DNA of 41,166 bases from Acidimicrobiia bacterium. Its GTDB lineage: Bacteria > Actinomycetota > Acidimicrobiia > Acidimicrobiales > Poriferisodalaceae. Of the stretch, positions 15,905 to 23,749 are shown in pieces (within the stretch, counting starts at the first letter, position 1; the number at the start of each line of letters is the position of its first letter). The notes beneath the pieces were generated by a model that was not told where the DNA came from, made no database searches, and worked only from the letters and a program-made list of their open reading frames with translations. The stretch spans positions 144,206 to 185,371 of the forward strand of contig JAJEFK010000014.1 of NCBI GenBank assembly GCA_022820505.1, in the 5' to 3' direction. Made by a program: the position numbers and the translations under genes.

Positions 15905-17215
15905 GTGAGCGCCGACGACTACCACACCGCACCGGATCAGCTCTCGCCCCCGCCGCCGGGCTGCCCGGTGCACGACAGCTGGTCGCCGCTCAACGAGGAA
16001 TACCTGGCCGATCCCTACCCGATCGCCGCCAAGCTGCGCGAGGACCACCCGGTCTTCTACGCCGCCGAGATGGGCCACGTCGTGGTGACCCGCATGGACG
16101 ACATCGAGCGAGTCTTTATGGACCCGGATACATATGCCTCGTCCAACGTACAGGACCCCATCTTCCCCCTCGCGCCCGAGGCGGCCGAGGTGCTCTCCGC
16201 TCCCGACTACAACCCCCAGGCGGTCATGTCGAACCGGGCCGAGCCCGACCACGGGCGCATCCGCGTGCACACACGCGGCGGGTTCTCGGTGCGTCGGCTG
16301 CGCACGCTCGAGGATTACATGCGCTCACGGGCCACCGAGCTGATCGAAGAGATGCTCGCCGGCCCCAAGCCTGCCGACTACGTGAAGGCGGTGGCGTTCC
16401 CGCTGCCGGCAGAGATCGTGTTCCGCTTCATCGGGTTCCCGCCCGAAGACGACCTCATGCTGAAGTCATGGTGCGTGAACCGCAAGGCGTTCGCCTGGGG
16501 TAAGCCGACGGCAGCCGAACAGGCACACATGGCCGAGGGGATGCTGGCCTACTGGCGCTACTGCCGTGAGTTCGTGGCCGAGCGCCATCGCAACCGCACT
16601 GATGACTTCTGCTCGGAACTGCTCGACGCGCACGATGCCGACCCCGACCCCGGGGGCGGCACCGGGCTCAGCTACCGGGAGGTCGAGTCGGTCATCTACG
16701 GGATCTCCTTCGCCGGGCACGACCCGGTCACGAACCTGCTGTGCAACACGCTGCGCTGCCTGCTGCCGCGCCGGGACCAGTGGGAGGCCCTGGCTGCTGA
16801 CCCGTCGCTGATCCCCACGGCAGTCGAGGAGACGCTGCGGTTCGACTCCAGCCAGGTGGCCTGGCGCCGGGTGACCACCCGCGACACTGAGCTCGGCGGG
16901 GTGCAGCTGCCTGAAGGAACACGGGTATTCCTGAACTTCGCCGCAGCGAACCGCGAACCGTGCGCGTTCGCCGAAACCGACCGGTTCGACGTCGACTCCT
17001 ACGACATCGCCCGGCCCGATCCCCACAGCCACATCAGCTTCGGCAAGGGCATTCACTTCTGCCTCGGAGCGAATCTCGCCCGCATGGAGGCCCGCATCGC
17101 GCTGGAGATCCTGACCCAGCGGGTGCCGTCGCTGCGGCTGCCGCCGCAGGATTACCGGACCTTCCCGAACATCACCTTCCGAGGCCCCGAGGAGCTCTGG
17201 CTCGACTGGGACTGA
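15905..17215 (+). CDS. cytochrome P450
   Basis: 436 residues, soluble bacterial P450. Heme loop FGKGIHFCLGANLARME puts the thiolate ligand at Cys386; the K-helix ExxR is EETLR (308-312). The I-helix reads SFAGHDPVTNLL (268-279), where Pro274-Val275 replace the usual Thr-Thr of AGHETT, so the proton-relay threonine is missing. It needs a ferredoxin or other redox partner, none of which is in the window. Start: GTG at 15905 with GGGAGG 4 nt upstream; an ATG at 15836 is in frame but lies next to the tRNA. Placed between an epoxide-hydrolase-like gene and a PrpF paralogue; an oxidative step on an aromatic or acid substrate is an inference only. Confidence 0.9.
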   Translation: MSADDYHTAPDQLSPPPPGCPVHDSWSPLNEEYLADPYPIAAKLREDHPVFYAAEMGHVVVTRMDDIERVFMDPDTYASSNVQDPIFPLAPEAAEVLSAPDYNPQAVMSNRAEPDHGRIRVHTRGGFSVRRLRTLEDYMRSRATELIEEMLAGPKPADYVKAVAFPLPAEIVFRFIGFPPEDDLMLKSWCVNRKAFAWGKPTAAEQAHMAEGMLAYWRYCREFVAERHRNRTDDFCSELLDAHDADPDPGGGTGLSYREVESVIYGISFAGHDPVTNLLCNTLRCLLPRRDQWEALAADPSLIPTAVEETLRFDSSQVAWRRVTTRDTELGGVQLPEGTRVFLNFAAANREPCAFAETDRFDVDSYDIARPDPHSHISFGKGIHFCLGANLARMEARIALEILTQRVPSLRLPPQDYRTFPNITFRGPEELWLDWD

Positions 17216-17216
17216 A

Positions 17217-17236
17217 TCTGGCCGGCAGCGGCCAGA
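17217..17236. terminator. hairpin between convergent P450 and PrpF-like genes
   Basis: TCTGGCC-ggcagc-GGCCAGA forms a perfect 7-bp stem with a 6-nt loop in the 34-bp gap between two convergent stop codons. There is no T-run on either side, so it may act as a bidirectional, U-less terminator or as a 3' stabiliser. Function is inferred from position. Confidence 0.4.
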
Positions 17237-17249
17237 GCGCAGAATCAGC

Positions 17250-18350
17250 TCAGCCCGACCACACCTCGGCAGGCACGTAGACAGTGCCGGACATGATCTT
17301 GCGGGCAGTGCGTGTGACGCCGCCGGAGACGACACGCACGTCACCGTCACGCCGATCTGTGCGAAGCGCGACCTCCAGCGAACCACTCGGATGCTCGATC
17401 CGCACGTCGATCAGTTCGGCGCCGTCCACCAGCGATGCGGCCACCGTGCCCGGCAACGCTGTGGCTGCCGCCACGCAGATGGCGCCTGAGACTGCGTGGG
17501 CCGGGTGGCACTGGGTGGGCGTGAAATAGCGAGACGTGATCGTGCCGCCCTCGCGAGCGGCCGACAGCAGACCGAACTTGGGCACGACGCTGCGAGAGAC
17601 ATCGCCGAGGCCCATGCGCCGACCTGCCTCCCGGCGGATGGCCTCCATCGTGGCCATGAACTCGGCGTCGCCGTCGAGCTCGGGCGGCGCCTCGTGACCG
17701 GTCCGGTCCAGATCGGCGGCCCTCACCAGCACCATCGGCATGGCCACATCGATCAGCGAGGCCTCGATCTCGACACCGCCGGCCGTGATCACCTCGATAG
17801 CGCTGCCGGTCGGCAGCATCGAGCCGGTCACAGATCCCTCAATGCCCCGGAACCGCAAATCAACGGGTGCAGCCGTGCCGTCGACCCCGTCGATGGCGCG
17901 GTCGCCGTCGTAGGTCAGCTCGCCGCCGGGTGTGCAGCAATCGACGTCAACGAAGCTGCCAGTGTTCACGTTGCGCACCACCAGCGACGTCGTCGGGTCG
18001 CCAGCCTGCATCAGCCCCGTCTCGATCGCGAACGGGCCGACGCCGACCAGCATGTTCCCGCAGGTGGGCTTGGTGTCCACCGTGCCCCACACCGGGTCGA
18101 CTTGCGCGAACAGGTAGTCCACGTCGGCGTCGGGATGGGCCGACGGTCCGACCACCGCCACCTTGCTGGTGACCGTGGTGCCGCCGCCCAGCCCGTCGAT
18201 CTGGCGACCAGTCGGGCTTCCCATGACGGCAGCCAGCACCGCGTCGCGCAGCGCCGGATCGCCAGGCAGATCCTCGGCAGCAAAGAACGGCCCCCGAGAC
18301 GTGCCGCCCCGCATCAGCACGCACGGAATCGAACGCTGCCCAGCAGTCAC
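17250..18350 (-). CDS. PrpF-family isomerase/tautomerase (LigU paralogue)
   Basis: 366 residues, same fold and size as LigU. Conserved opening CVLMRGGTSRGPFF, Lys63 (VTSKVAVVG) and Cys97 (KPTCGNMLVGVGPF) match the catalytic pair of PrpF; the C-terminal GGVTRTARKIMSGTVYV matches the end of LigU. It differs clearly in the middle, so it is not a recent duplicate. Family members move double bonds or tautomerise polycarboxylic acids such as methylaconitate or 4-oxalomesaconate. The GTG at 18350 starts just ahead of the conserved motif. It is transcribed towards the P450 and away from an LLM oxidoreductase gene. Substrate is unknown. Confidence 0.82.
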   Translation of the reverse strand: MTAGQRSIPCVLMRGGTSRGPFFAAEDLPGDPALRDAVLAAVMGSPTGRQIDGLGGGTTVTSKVAVVGPSAHPDADVDYLFAQVDPVWGTVDTKPTCGNMLVGVGPFAIETGLMQAGDPTTSLVVRNVNTGSFVDVDCCTPGGELTYDGDRAIDGVDGTAAPVDLRFRGIEGSVTGSMLPTGSAIEVITAGGVEIEASLIDVAMPMVLVRAADLDRTGHEAPPELDGDAEFMATMEAIRREAGRRMGLGDVSRSVVPKFGLLSAAREGGTITSRYFTPTQCHPAHAVSGAICVAAATALPGTVAASLVDGAELIDVRIEHPSGSLEVALRTDRRDGDVRVVSGGVTRTARKIMSGTVYVPAEVWSG

Positions 18351-18440
18351 AGCCTCAGCCTGCCACCCGGCAGGTACGCCTGGCCGCCAGCGCCCATACT
18401 GGGCACTCTTGGATTCCCCGCAACGACAAGGCGATGTGAC

Positions 18441-19493
18441 ATGAAGCTTGCAACCGGTGTCGGCTACTGGGCGGCTGGCCCGCCGCCTGATGCGTTGGAG
18501 ACGCTGCAACTCGCCGAGCAGCTCGGATTTCATTCATTCTGGACCGCGGAGGCCTACGGCTCCGATGCCCTGACGCCGCTGGCATGGTGGGGCAGCCACA
18601 CCGAGCGCATCGGGTTGGGCACCGGCATCATCCAGATCTCTGCACGCACTCCGGCCGCTGTGGGCATGGCGGCGATCACGATGGACCACCTCAGCGGCGG
18701 CAGGTTCATCCTGGGCCTCGGCGTGAGCGGTCCGCAGGTCGTGGAGGGCTGGTACGGCCAGCCGTATCCCCGCCCGCTGGCTCGTACCCGGGAGTACATC
18801 GAGATCGTCCGGGCGATCCTCGAACGAGACAAGCCGGTGAGCTTCAGCGGCGACCACTACCAGATGCCCTTCCCGGGGGGCATGGGCCTCGGCAAGCCGC
18901 TGAAGTCCACCGTGCACCCGCTGCGGGCAGACGTGCCGATCTATCTCGGCGCCGAAGGCCCCCGCAATGTGGCCCTGGCAGCCGAGCTGTGCGAGGGCTG
19001 GCTGCCGCTGTTCTTCGCCCCCAAGGACAACCAGTTCTATGCGGATGCGCTGAATGCCGGCTTCGCTGCGGCGGGCAAACCGCAGATCGGCGATGACGGG
19101 CGGATTCCCGACGATGCCGATTTCGAGGTGGTGTGCCCGATCAGCGTGGTGCCCGACGACGACATCGAGCGTGCGGCCAACCGCATCCGTCCCATGCTGG
19201 CGCTCTACATGGGCGGGATGGGTGCGCGTGACGCCAATTTCCACTACGACGTGTTCTGCCGGATGGGCTACCAGCACGTGGCTGACGAGGTGCAGGACAT
19301 GTATCTCACCGGCCACAAGCAGGAGGCCGCAGCAACGATCCCGATCGAGCTGGTCGAGGAGGTGTCGCTGATCGGCCCGATGGACAAGATCGCGGCAGAC
19401 CTGCGGCGCTGGGATGACACCGTGGTGACCGTGCTGCAGCTCTCCGGCCCGCCGACGCTGCTGGCAGCCATGGCCGAACTGGTCGCCAACTGA
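18441..19493 (+). CDS. LLM-class (F420-dependent type) oxidoreductase
   Basis: 350 residues with the luciferase-like TIM-barrel pattern: LAEQLGFHSFWTAEAYGSD, RIGLGTGIIQISARTPAAVG, DHLSGGRFILGLGVSGPQVVEGWYG and later VPIYLGAEGPRNVALAAE. The SGPQVVEGWYG segment is typical of the F420-dependent actinobacterial branch rather than FMN luciferases. Such enzymes reduce or oxidise organic substrates with F420H2. ATG at 18441 is used; the frame is open upstream but covers the PrpF gene on the other strand. The SDR gene begins 60 bp downstream, in the same direction, followed by sulfatase and VOC genes, probably an operon. Confidence 0.88.
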   Translation: MKLATGVGYWAAGPPPDALETLQLAEQLGFHSFWTAEAYGSDALTPLAWWGSHTERIGLGTGIIQISARTPAAVGMAAITMDHLSGGRFILGLGVSGPQVVEGWYGQPYPRPLARTREYIEIVRAILERDKPVSFSGDHYQMPFPGGMGLGKPLKSTVHPLRADVPIYLGAEGPRNVALAAELCEGWLPLFFAPKDNQFYADALNAGFAAAGKPQIGDDGRIPDDADFEVVCPISVVPDDDIERAANRIRPMLALYMGGMGARDANFHYDVFCRMGYQHVADEVQDMYLTGHKQEAAATIPIELVEEVSLIGPMDKIAADLRRWDDTVVTVLQLSGPPTLLAAMAELVAN

Positions 19494-19553
19494 GCGGGCG
19501 GCACAGTCCCCGAAACTGAACTGCACGAGGCGCTGATCGAAAGGCAACCGAAC

Positions 19554-20312
19554 ATGGACCTGACAGGAAAACTGGCTGTCGTCACGGGGGGGTCCGGCGA
19601 TATCGGGCGCGCCATCTGCGAAGCGCTGGCCGCGGCCGGCGCCGACGTGATCGTCACCTACGTGGGCGACCTCGAACGTGCGACAACGAGTGCCGATCTG
19701 GTGCGCGCGGCGGGCCGTTCTGCAGATGTGCTGCAGCTCGACCAGCGCGACGAGGCCTCAATCGATGCGGCGGCCGCGGCCGTCGCCGGGCACGGCCGTT
19801 GCGATGTGCTGGTCAACAACGCTGCTTGGAACATCGGCATCCCGTTCAGACAGCTTGAGACGCTCGACTCGGCGACGTGGGACCGGGTGCAGGAGACCAA
19901 CCTGCGCGGCCCGTACCTGCTGACGCGGGCGCTGGCTGAGCTGCTGGCTGCCGACGGCGGCGGGCGTGTCGTCAACATCGCCTCGGTGGGCGGTCTGTTC
20001 CCCGGATCGAGCAGCATCGCCTACAGCTGCTCCAAGGCGGCCCTCATCCATCTCACCCACTGCCTGGCCGTGGCGATGTCGCCTTCGGTCACGGTGAACT
20101 GCGTGGCGCCGGGCCTGGTGGAAGGCACCCGCATGGCGGCCCGCCTGCCCGACGAGATCTCCGAAGGGGCTCGGCGTGCGTCGCTGCTCGGCCAGGTGGG
20201 CAGCCCGATCGACATCGCCAACGCCACGGTGATGCTGTGCGAGGCCGAGTCGATCACCGGCCAGACCGTGGTGGTCGACGGCGGCAACCCGGCCGCCATG
20301 AACTTCGGCTGA
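19554..20312 (+). CDS. SDR family oxidoreductase
   Basis: 252 residues, classical short-chain dehydrogenase. Cofactor motif TGGSGDIG (11-18), NNAAW (88-92), catalytic Asn116, Ser144, Tyr157 and Lys161 (YSCSK) are all present, as is the C-terminal ITGQTVVVDGGNP. There is Tyr36 after the second strand (VIVTYVG) without a clear acid or Arg pair, so NAD or NADP preference is not evident. GAAAGG lies 9 nt ahead of the ATG. Neighbouring LLM oxidoreductase and sulfatase suggest a small catabolic unit; the substrate cannot be told. Confidence 0.9.
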   Translation: MDLTGKLAVVTGGSGDIGRAICEALAAAGADVIVTYVGDLERATTSADLVRAAGRSADVLQLDQRDEASIDAAAAAVAGHGRCDVLVNNAAWNIGIPFRQLETLDSATWDRVQETNLRGPYLLTRALAELLAADGGGRVVNIASVGGLFPGSSSIAYSCSKAALIHLTHCLAVAMSPSVTVNCVAPGLVEGTRMAARLPDEISEGARRASLLGQVGSPIDIANATVMLCEAESITGQTVVVDGGNPAAMNFG

Positions 20313-20367
20313 GCCGTCTGCGCGGCCCCGGCCACTCCGCCACCCACACCATCGACGGGAGATCGCC

Positions 20368-21993
20368 ATGACCGCAGCCGCCAACGGCGCTCCGGCGCAG
20401 CCGAATGTGCTGTTCATCATCACCGACCAGCAGCGCGCCGATCACACCGGCTTCGGCGGCAACGAGGTGGTACGCACGCCCCATCTCGACGCGCTGGCGG
20501 CCCGGGGAATGGTGTTCGACAACGCCTGGGTGGCCAATCCGATTTGCATGCCGAACCGCTCCACGATCATGACCGGGCGCATGCCCAGCGCGCACGGCGT
20601 GGTCTTCAACGACCGGTCGCTCGAGCCGGGCGCCAACACCCATGTGCGGCAGTTCCGTGCAGCGGGCTATCGCACGGCACTCATCGGCAAGTCGCACCTG
20701 CAGCACGGAATGTCCCGTAACGCGGTGTTACCGACAGGTGCACCCGCCGGCGCAGTCGACCAGTACTGGCCGACCGGCTGGGACACGCTCGAGGATGCAG
20801 AGCGCTACGTGAACGGAGCGCCCGAGTTCCCCGACAGCTTCTATGGATTCGAACACGTCGAGCTGGCCATCGACCACGGCGCACGGGTCAGCGGTCACCA
20901 TCTGCTGTGGGCACTCGATCGCGGAGGCCGCCTTGAAGACCTCATGGTGCCTTTGACCGCGGAGTCACCGGCCCGCCGCCGCTCGGAACGCTGGTGGCAG
21001 GTGTACGAACCGCCCTACGGGCCGGAGCTGCACTCCACGACGTTCGTCACCGAGCGCACGATCGCCTTCATCGAAGACGCAGCCAATCAAGGCGGACCGT
21101 GGCTGGCGTGGGCCTCCTTTCCCGACCCGCACCACCCGATGACGCCGCCCGGCGAGTGGTTCGACCGCCATCGTCCCGACGACATGGAGGTTCCCGTCTC
21201 GGTCGACGACGACTTGACGGGTGCCCCTCACTATGTGCAGCGCGTCAGCCGGATGCACCCGAGCGATCAGCGCGGCTGGGTCACCCCGTGCGGCGTGGCC
21301 GGCGACCACCAGATGCTGCGGGAGGCCTTGGCTGCCACCTACGGGATGATCGAGATGATCGACCACGGCATCGGCCAGATTCTGGCTGCGCTCGACCGGC
21401 TCGGCCAGGCCGGCAACACCATCATCGTGTTCACCAGCGACCACGGCGACATGATGGGCGACCACGGGCTGATGCTGAAGGGCTTCTTGCACTACCGCGG
21501 CACCCTCGCGGTGCCGTATGTCATTGTCGACCCGCGGCGCTCGCCGGGCCGTACCCAATCGCTGGCCGGCAGCATCGACTTGGGGCCGACGCTGCTGGAG
21601 CTTGCCGATCTGCCCGGCTACGACGGCATCGGAGGCCGCAGCCTGGTGCCCATCCTGGACGACCCCCGGGAGACGGTGCGAGACGAGGTGCTGATCGAAG
21701 ACGACTTCCCCGGCGCGCTGACCATGGACGTGCTGGCGCCAGTGAAGACCCGCACGCTCGTCACCGCGGATCTGCGGCTGACGCGCCACAGCGACGGCTC
21801 GGAGCAGCTGTTCGACACAGCGGCCGATCCCGACGAGGTGGCCCCGCTCGGCCACAGCGACCCGGCACGTCGTGCCGAGATGTACGAACGGCTGGCTGCA
21901 GCTCTGATGGAAGCCGACGACCTCGCCCGTGGCATGCCCCTGCACCCGCCCTCCGCCTCGCCCAACGGGAGCGAATCCTCCTTTCGGGCATAG
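20368..21993 (+). CDS. type I sulfatase (alkaline phosphatase superfamily)
   Basis: 541 residues. Metal ligands Asp20-Gln21 in NVLFIITDQQRAD, the formylglycine site Cys60 in CMPNRSTIMTGR (C-x-P-x-R with TGR), and Asp358-His359 in FTSDHGDMMGDHG identify an FGly-dependent sulfatase or the related phosphonate monoester hydrolase/choline-sulfatase branch. No signal peptide is seen, so it acts in the cytoplasm. Cys60 must be converted to formylglycine; the generating enzyme is not in this window. GGGAG lies 7 nt before the ATG. It follows the SDR gene by 55 bp and the VOC gene begins 11 bp after its stop. Confidence 0.9.
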   Translation: MTAAANGAPAQPNVLFIITDQQRADHTGFGGNEVVRTPHLDALAARGMVFDNAWVANPICMPNRSTIMTGRMPSAHGVVFNDRSLEPGANTHVRQFRAAGYRTALIGKSHLQHGMSRNAVLPTGAPAGAVDQYWPTGWDTLEDAERYVNGAPEFPDSFYGFEHVELAIDHGARVSGHHLLWALDRGGRLEDLMVPLTAESPARRRSERWWQVYEPPYGPELHSTTFVTERTIAFIEDAANQGGPWLAWASFPDPHHPMTPPGEWFDRHRPDDMEVPVSVDDDLTGAPHYVQRVSRMHPSDQRGWVTPCGVAGDHQMLREALAATYGMIEMIDHGIGQILAALDRLGQAGNTIIVFTSDHGDMMGDHGLMLKGFLHYRGTLAVPYVIVDPRRSPGRTQSLAGSIDLGPTLLELADLPGYDGIGGRSLVPILDDPRETVRDEVLIEDDFPGALTMDVLAPVKTRTLVTADLRLTRHSDGSEQLFDTAADPDEVAPLGHSDPARRAEMYERLAAALMEADDLARGMPLHPPSASPNGSESSFRA

Positions 21994-22004
21994 CCTGCGA
22001 CGCC

Positions 22005-22850
22005 ATGCCGACCGACACTCTCGTCATGGACCACGTCGCCGTGGTCAGCGAACGCGCCTGGGACAACGTGATCCGCTACAGCCGCGACCTGGGCGGTCGC
22101 TGGATCGGCGGCCCCGACAACGACCCCTCCTCGCAGGCGGGCGACGATTTCTACTTCTGCCAGGTGTCGTTCGACGGCGGCGCACGGGTCGAGATCCTCG
22201 AACCGCTCGAGCACCCCGGCAGCGATTTCCTGCACCGCTTCCTGGCTCGTAACGGCCCCGGCCCGCACCACTTCACCTTCAAGACGCCCGACTTCGCCGA
22301 CACCGTCGGCGCGCTGGGCGACGCCGGCTACAACGTCATCGGGGTCAACGAGGAGAATCCGCTGTGGAAGGAAGCGTTCCTCCACCCCAAGGACAGCTGG
22401 GGCATGGTCATCCAGATCGCTTGGGCGGGCGGCGAAGGCTGGGACGACGCCCCGCCCCTGCCGCCCACTCGCCACGGGCGGTCCACATCGTTGGCGACCG
22501 TGGTCCACTTGACGTCCGATGTACAAGCCGCAGCCGCGCTGTTCAGAGGACCGTTGGGCATGGAGCAGACCGACGAGTGGAAAGACCCCAACGTCGGAAC
22601 CGGAGTGGACCTGCGCTCAGGCCCATGGAACCTCAAGCTCATCCAGCCGACCGACGCCAACCTGGCCCACTGGATGGGCAACCGGCCCGGCCGCCTGCAG
22701 CTCCTGCACTTCCAGCTCGACGACCCCGGCCTCGTCCCCGGCGCGCAACGGGTCGGCGTGTGCGGCGGAGGCGAGCCGCAAGACGCGATGTTCATCGTGC
22801 CGCCCGAGCACAACCTGGGCGTGCGCCTCTTGCTCACCGAGCACGGCTGA
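22005..22850 (+). CDS. two-domain VOC (glyoxalase/extradiol dioxygenase fold) protein
   Basis: 281 residues made of two vicinal-oxygen-chelate modules, about 1-140 and 155-281. Candidate metal His residues are in MDHVAVVS, GPHHFTFKTP, VVHLTSDV and LLHFQLDD. The arrangement resembles glyoxalase I or methylmalonyl-CoA epimerase-like proteins more than ring-cleaving dioxygenases, but the reaction is not certain. ATG at 22005 lies 11 bp past the sulfatase stop with no strong Shine-Dalgarno, suggesting translational coupling. The gene ends 6 bp from the convergent J-domain gene. Confidence 0.75.
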   Translation: MPTDTLVMDHVAVVSERAWDNVIRYSRDLGGRWIGGPDNDPSSQAGDDFYFCQVSFDGGARVEILEPLEHPGSDFLHRFLARNGPGPHHFTFKTPDFADTVGALGDAGYNVIGVNEENPLWKEAFLHPKDSWGMVIQIAWAGGEGWDDAPPLPPTRHGRSTSLATVVHLTSDVQAAAALFRGPLGMEQTDEWKDPNVGTGVDLRSGPWNLKLIQPTDANLAHWMGNRPGRLQLLHFQLDDPGLVPGAQRVGVCGGGEPQDAMFIVPPEHNLGVRLLLTEHG

Positions 22851-22856
22851 CCGCCG

Positions 22857-23591
22857 CTACTCCGCTGCAGGCGGCTCCCAGCGGTCGACGGGCACCAAGC
22901 ACAGGCGGCGGCCAGCGATGGGGGCTGGATGGGCGACGGCATCAGGATGGCGGCAGCGGTCGCTGGCGGACGTTGTGATGATCTCGTCGAGCACGCCGTC
23001 GGTCTGCGGCCATTCGCACCCGACGGTGAACAGCGTGCCGTCGGGATCAAACCAGAAGCACTCGCCCACCTCGAGCGCCGCGACCCTGGATTGATCGACG
23101 TTGTCGCTGGCGGTCATATAGGCGCTGGCCACGAAGATCACCAGGCCCACAACAGCGATCGCCAGCCACGGCAGCACCCGCACCACCAGCGCCGCACTGC
23201 GGTGACGGACAACGAAGCCGCCCGGACCGCCAGGCTCAACGGTGGTGGCGCCGTCGTCAAACCAGGGGTCATCGGGTCCGCCCTGACTGGCCGCAGTGCC
23301 ACCCGCAGGCGGGGCCGGGCTCGCAGGAGGCGAGGGCTCGGGCGGCTGCGGCGCTGCGGCAGCGCGCTCTTCGTCGTAGGAACGGCGCGACTCTGCACGT
23401 CCCAGCACCCGCCACGCCTCGTTCACGGCCCGCATGCGCCGATCAGACCGCTCCGTCTGCTCCCGGTTGACTTCGCCGCGCTGGTCGGGATGGTTGGCAC
23501 GAGCGGCCCGGATCCACGCGCGCCGGATTTCTGCCGCATCGGCGTCGGGGCGCACTCCGAGCGCTGCGTAGTGATCGGGCAACTTGGCCAC
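22857..23591 (-). CDS. J-domain membrane protein with Cys-rich extracytoplasmic tail
   Basis: 244 residues. An N-terminal J-domain (HYAALGVRPDADAAEIRRAW) keeps the HPD motif in ARANHPDQRG. A Pro/Ala-rich linker follows, then one transmembrane helix (LPWLAIAVVGLVIFVASAYM), then a tail with four Cys (GECFWF, VGCEW, DRCRHP, RRLCLVPV) that resembles the septum-formation/DUF4190-linked domains of actinobacteria. The J-domain would recruit DnaK on the cytoplasmic side while the tail is outside. GTG at 23591 has GGGAGG 6 nt upstream, so the longer upstream frame was not used. Role unknown; the Cys pattern suggests two disulfides. Confidence 0.75.
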   Translation of the reverse strand: MAKLPDHYAALGVRPDADAAEIRRAWIRAARANHPDQRGEVNREQTERSDRRMRAVNEAWRVLGRAESRRSYDEERAAAAPQPPEPSPPASPAPPAGGTAASQGGPDDPWFDDGATTVEPGGPGGFVVRHRSAALVVRVLPWLAIAVVGLVIFVASAYMTASDNVDQSRVAALEVGECFWFDPDGTLFTVGCEWPQTDGVLDEIITTSASDRCRHPDAVAHPAPIAGRRLCLVPVDRWEPPAAE

Positions 23592-23749
23592 CGGAGGCCT
23601 CCCGCTCGCGACGCTACTGCCGCCCGTCGAGCGCAACGCCGCTGCTCTGGACGCCTGTGCACGTCTGTTGACCCGGCCTCGCCAGAACCCTGTTCGCTAA
23701 CGTCGCGTCCCGTTCACCCCGCAGTTCCCGACCACGAGGCCGCATCGCC

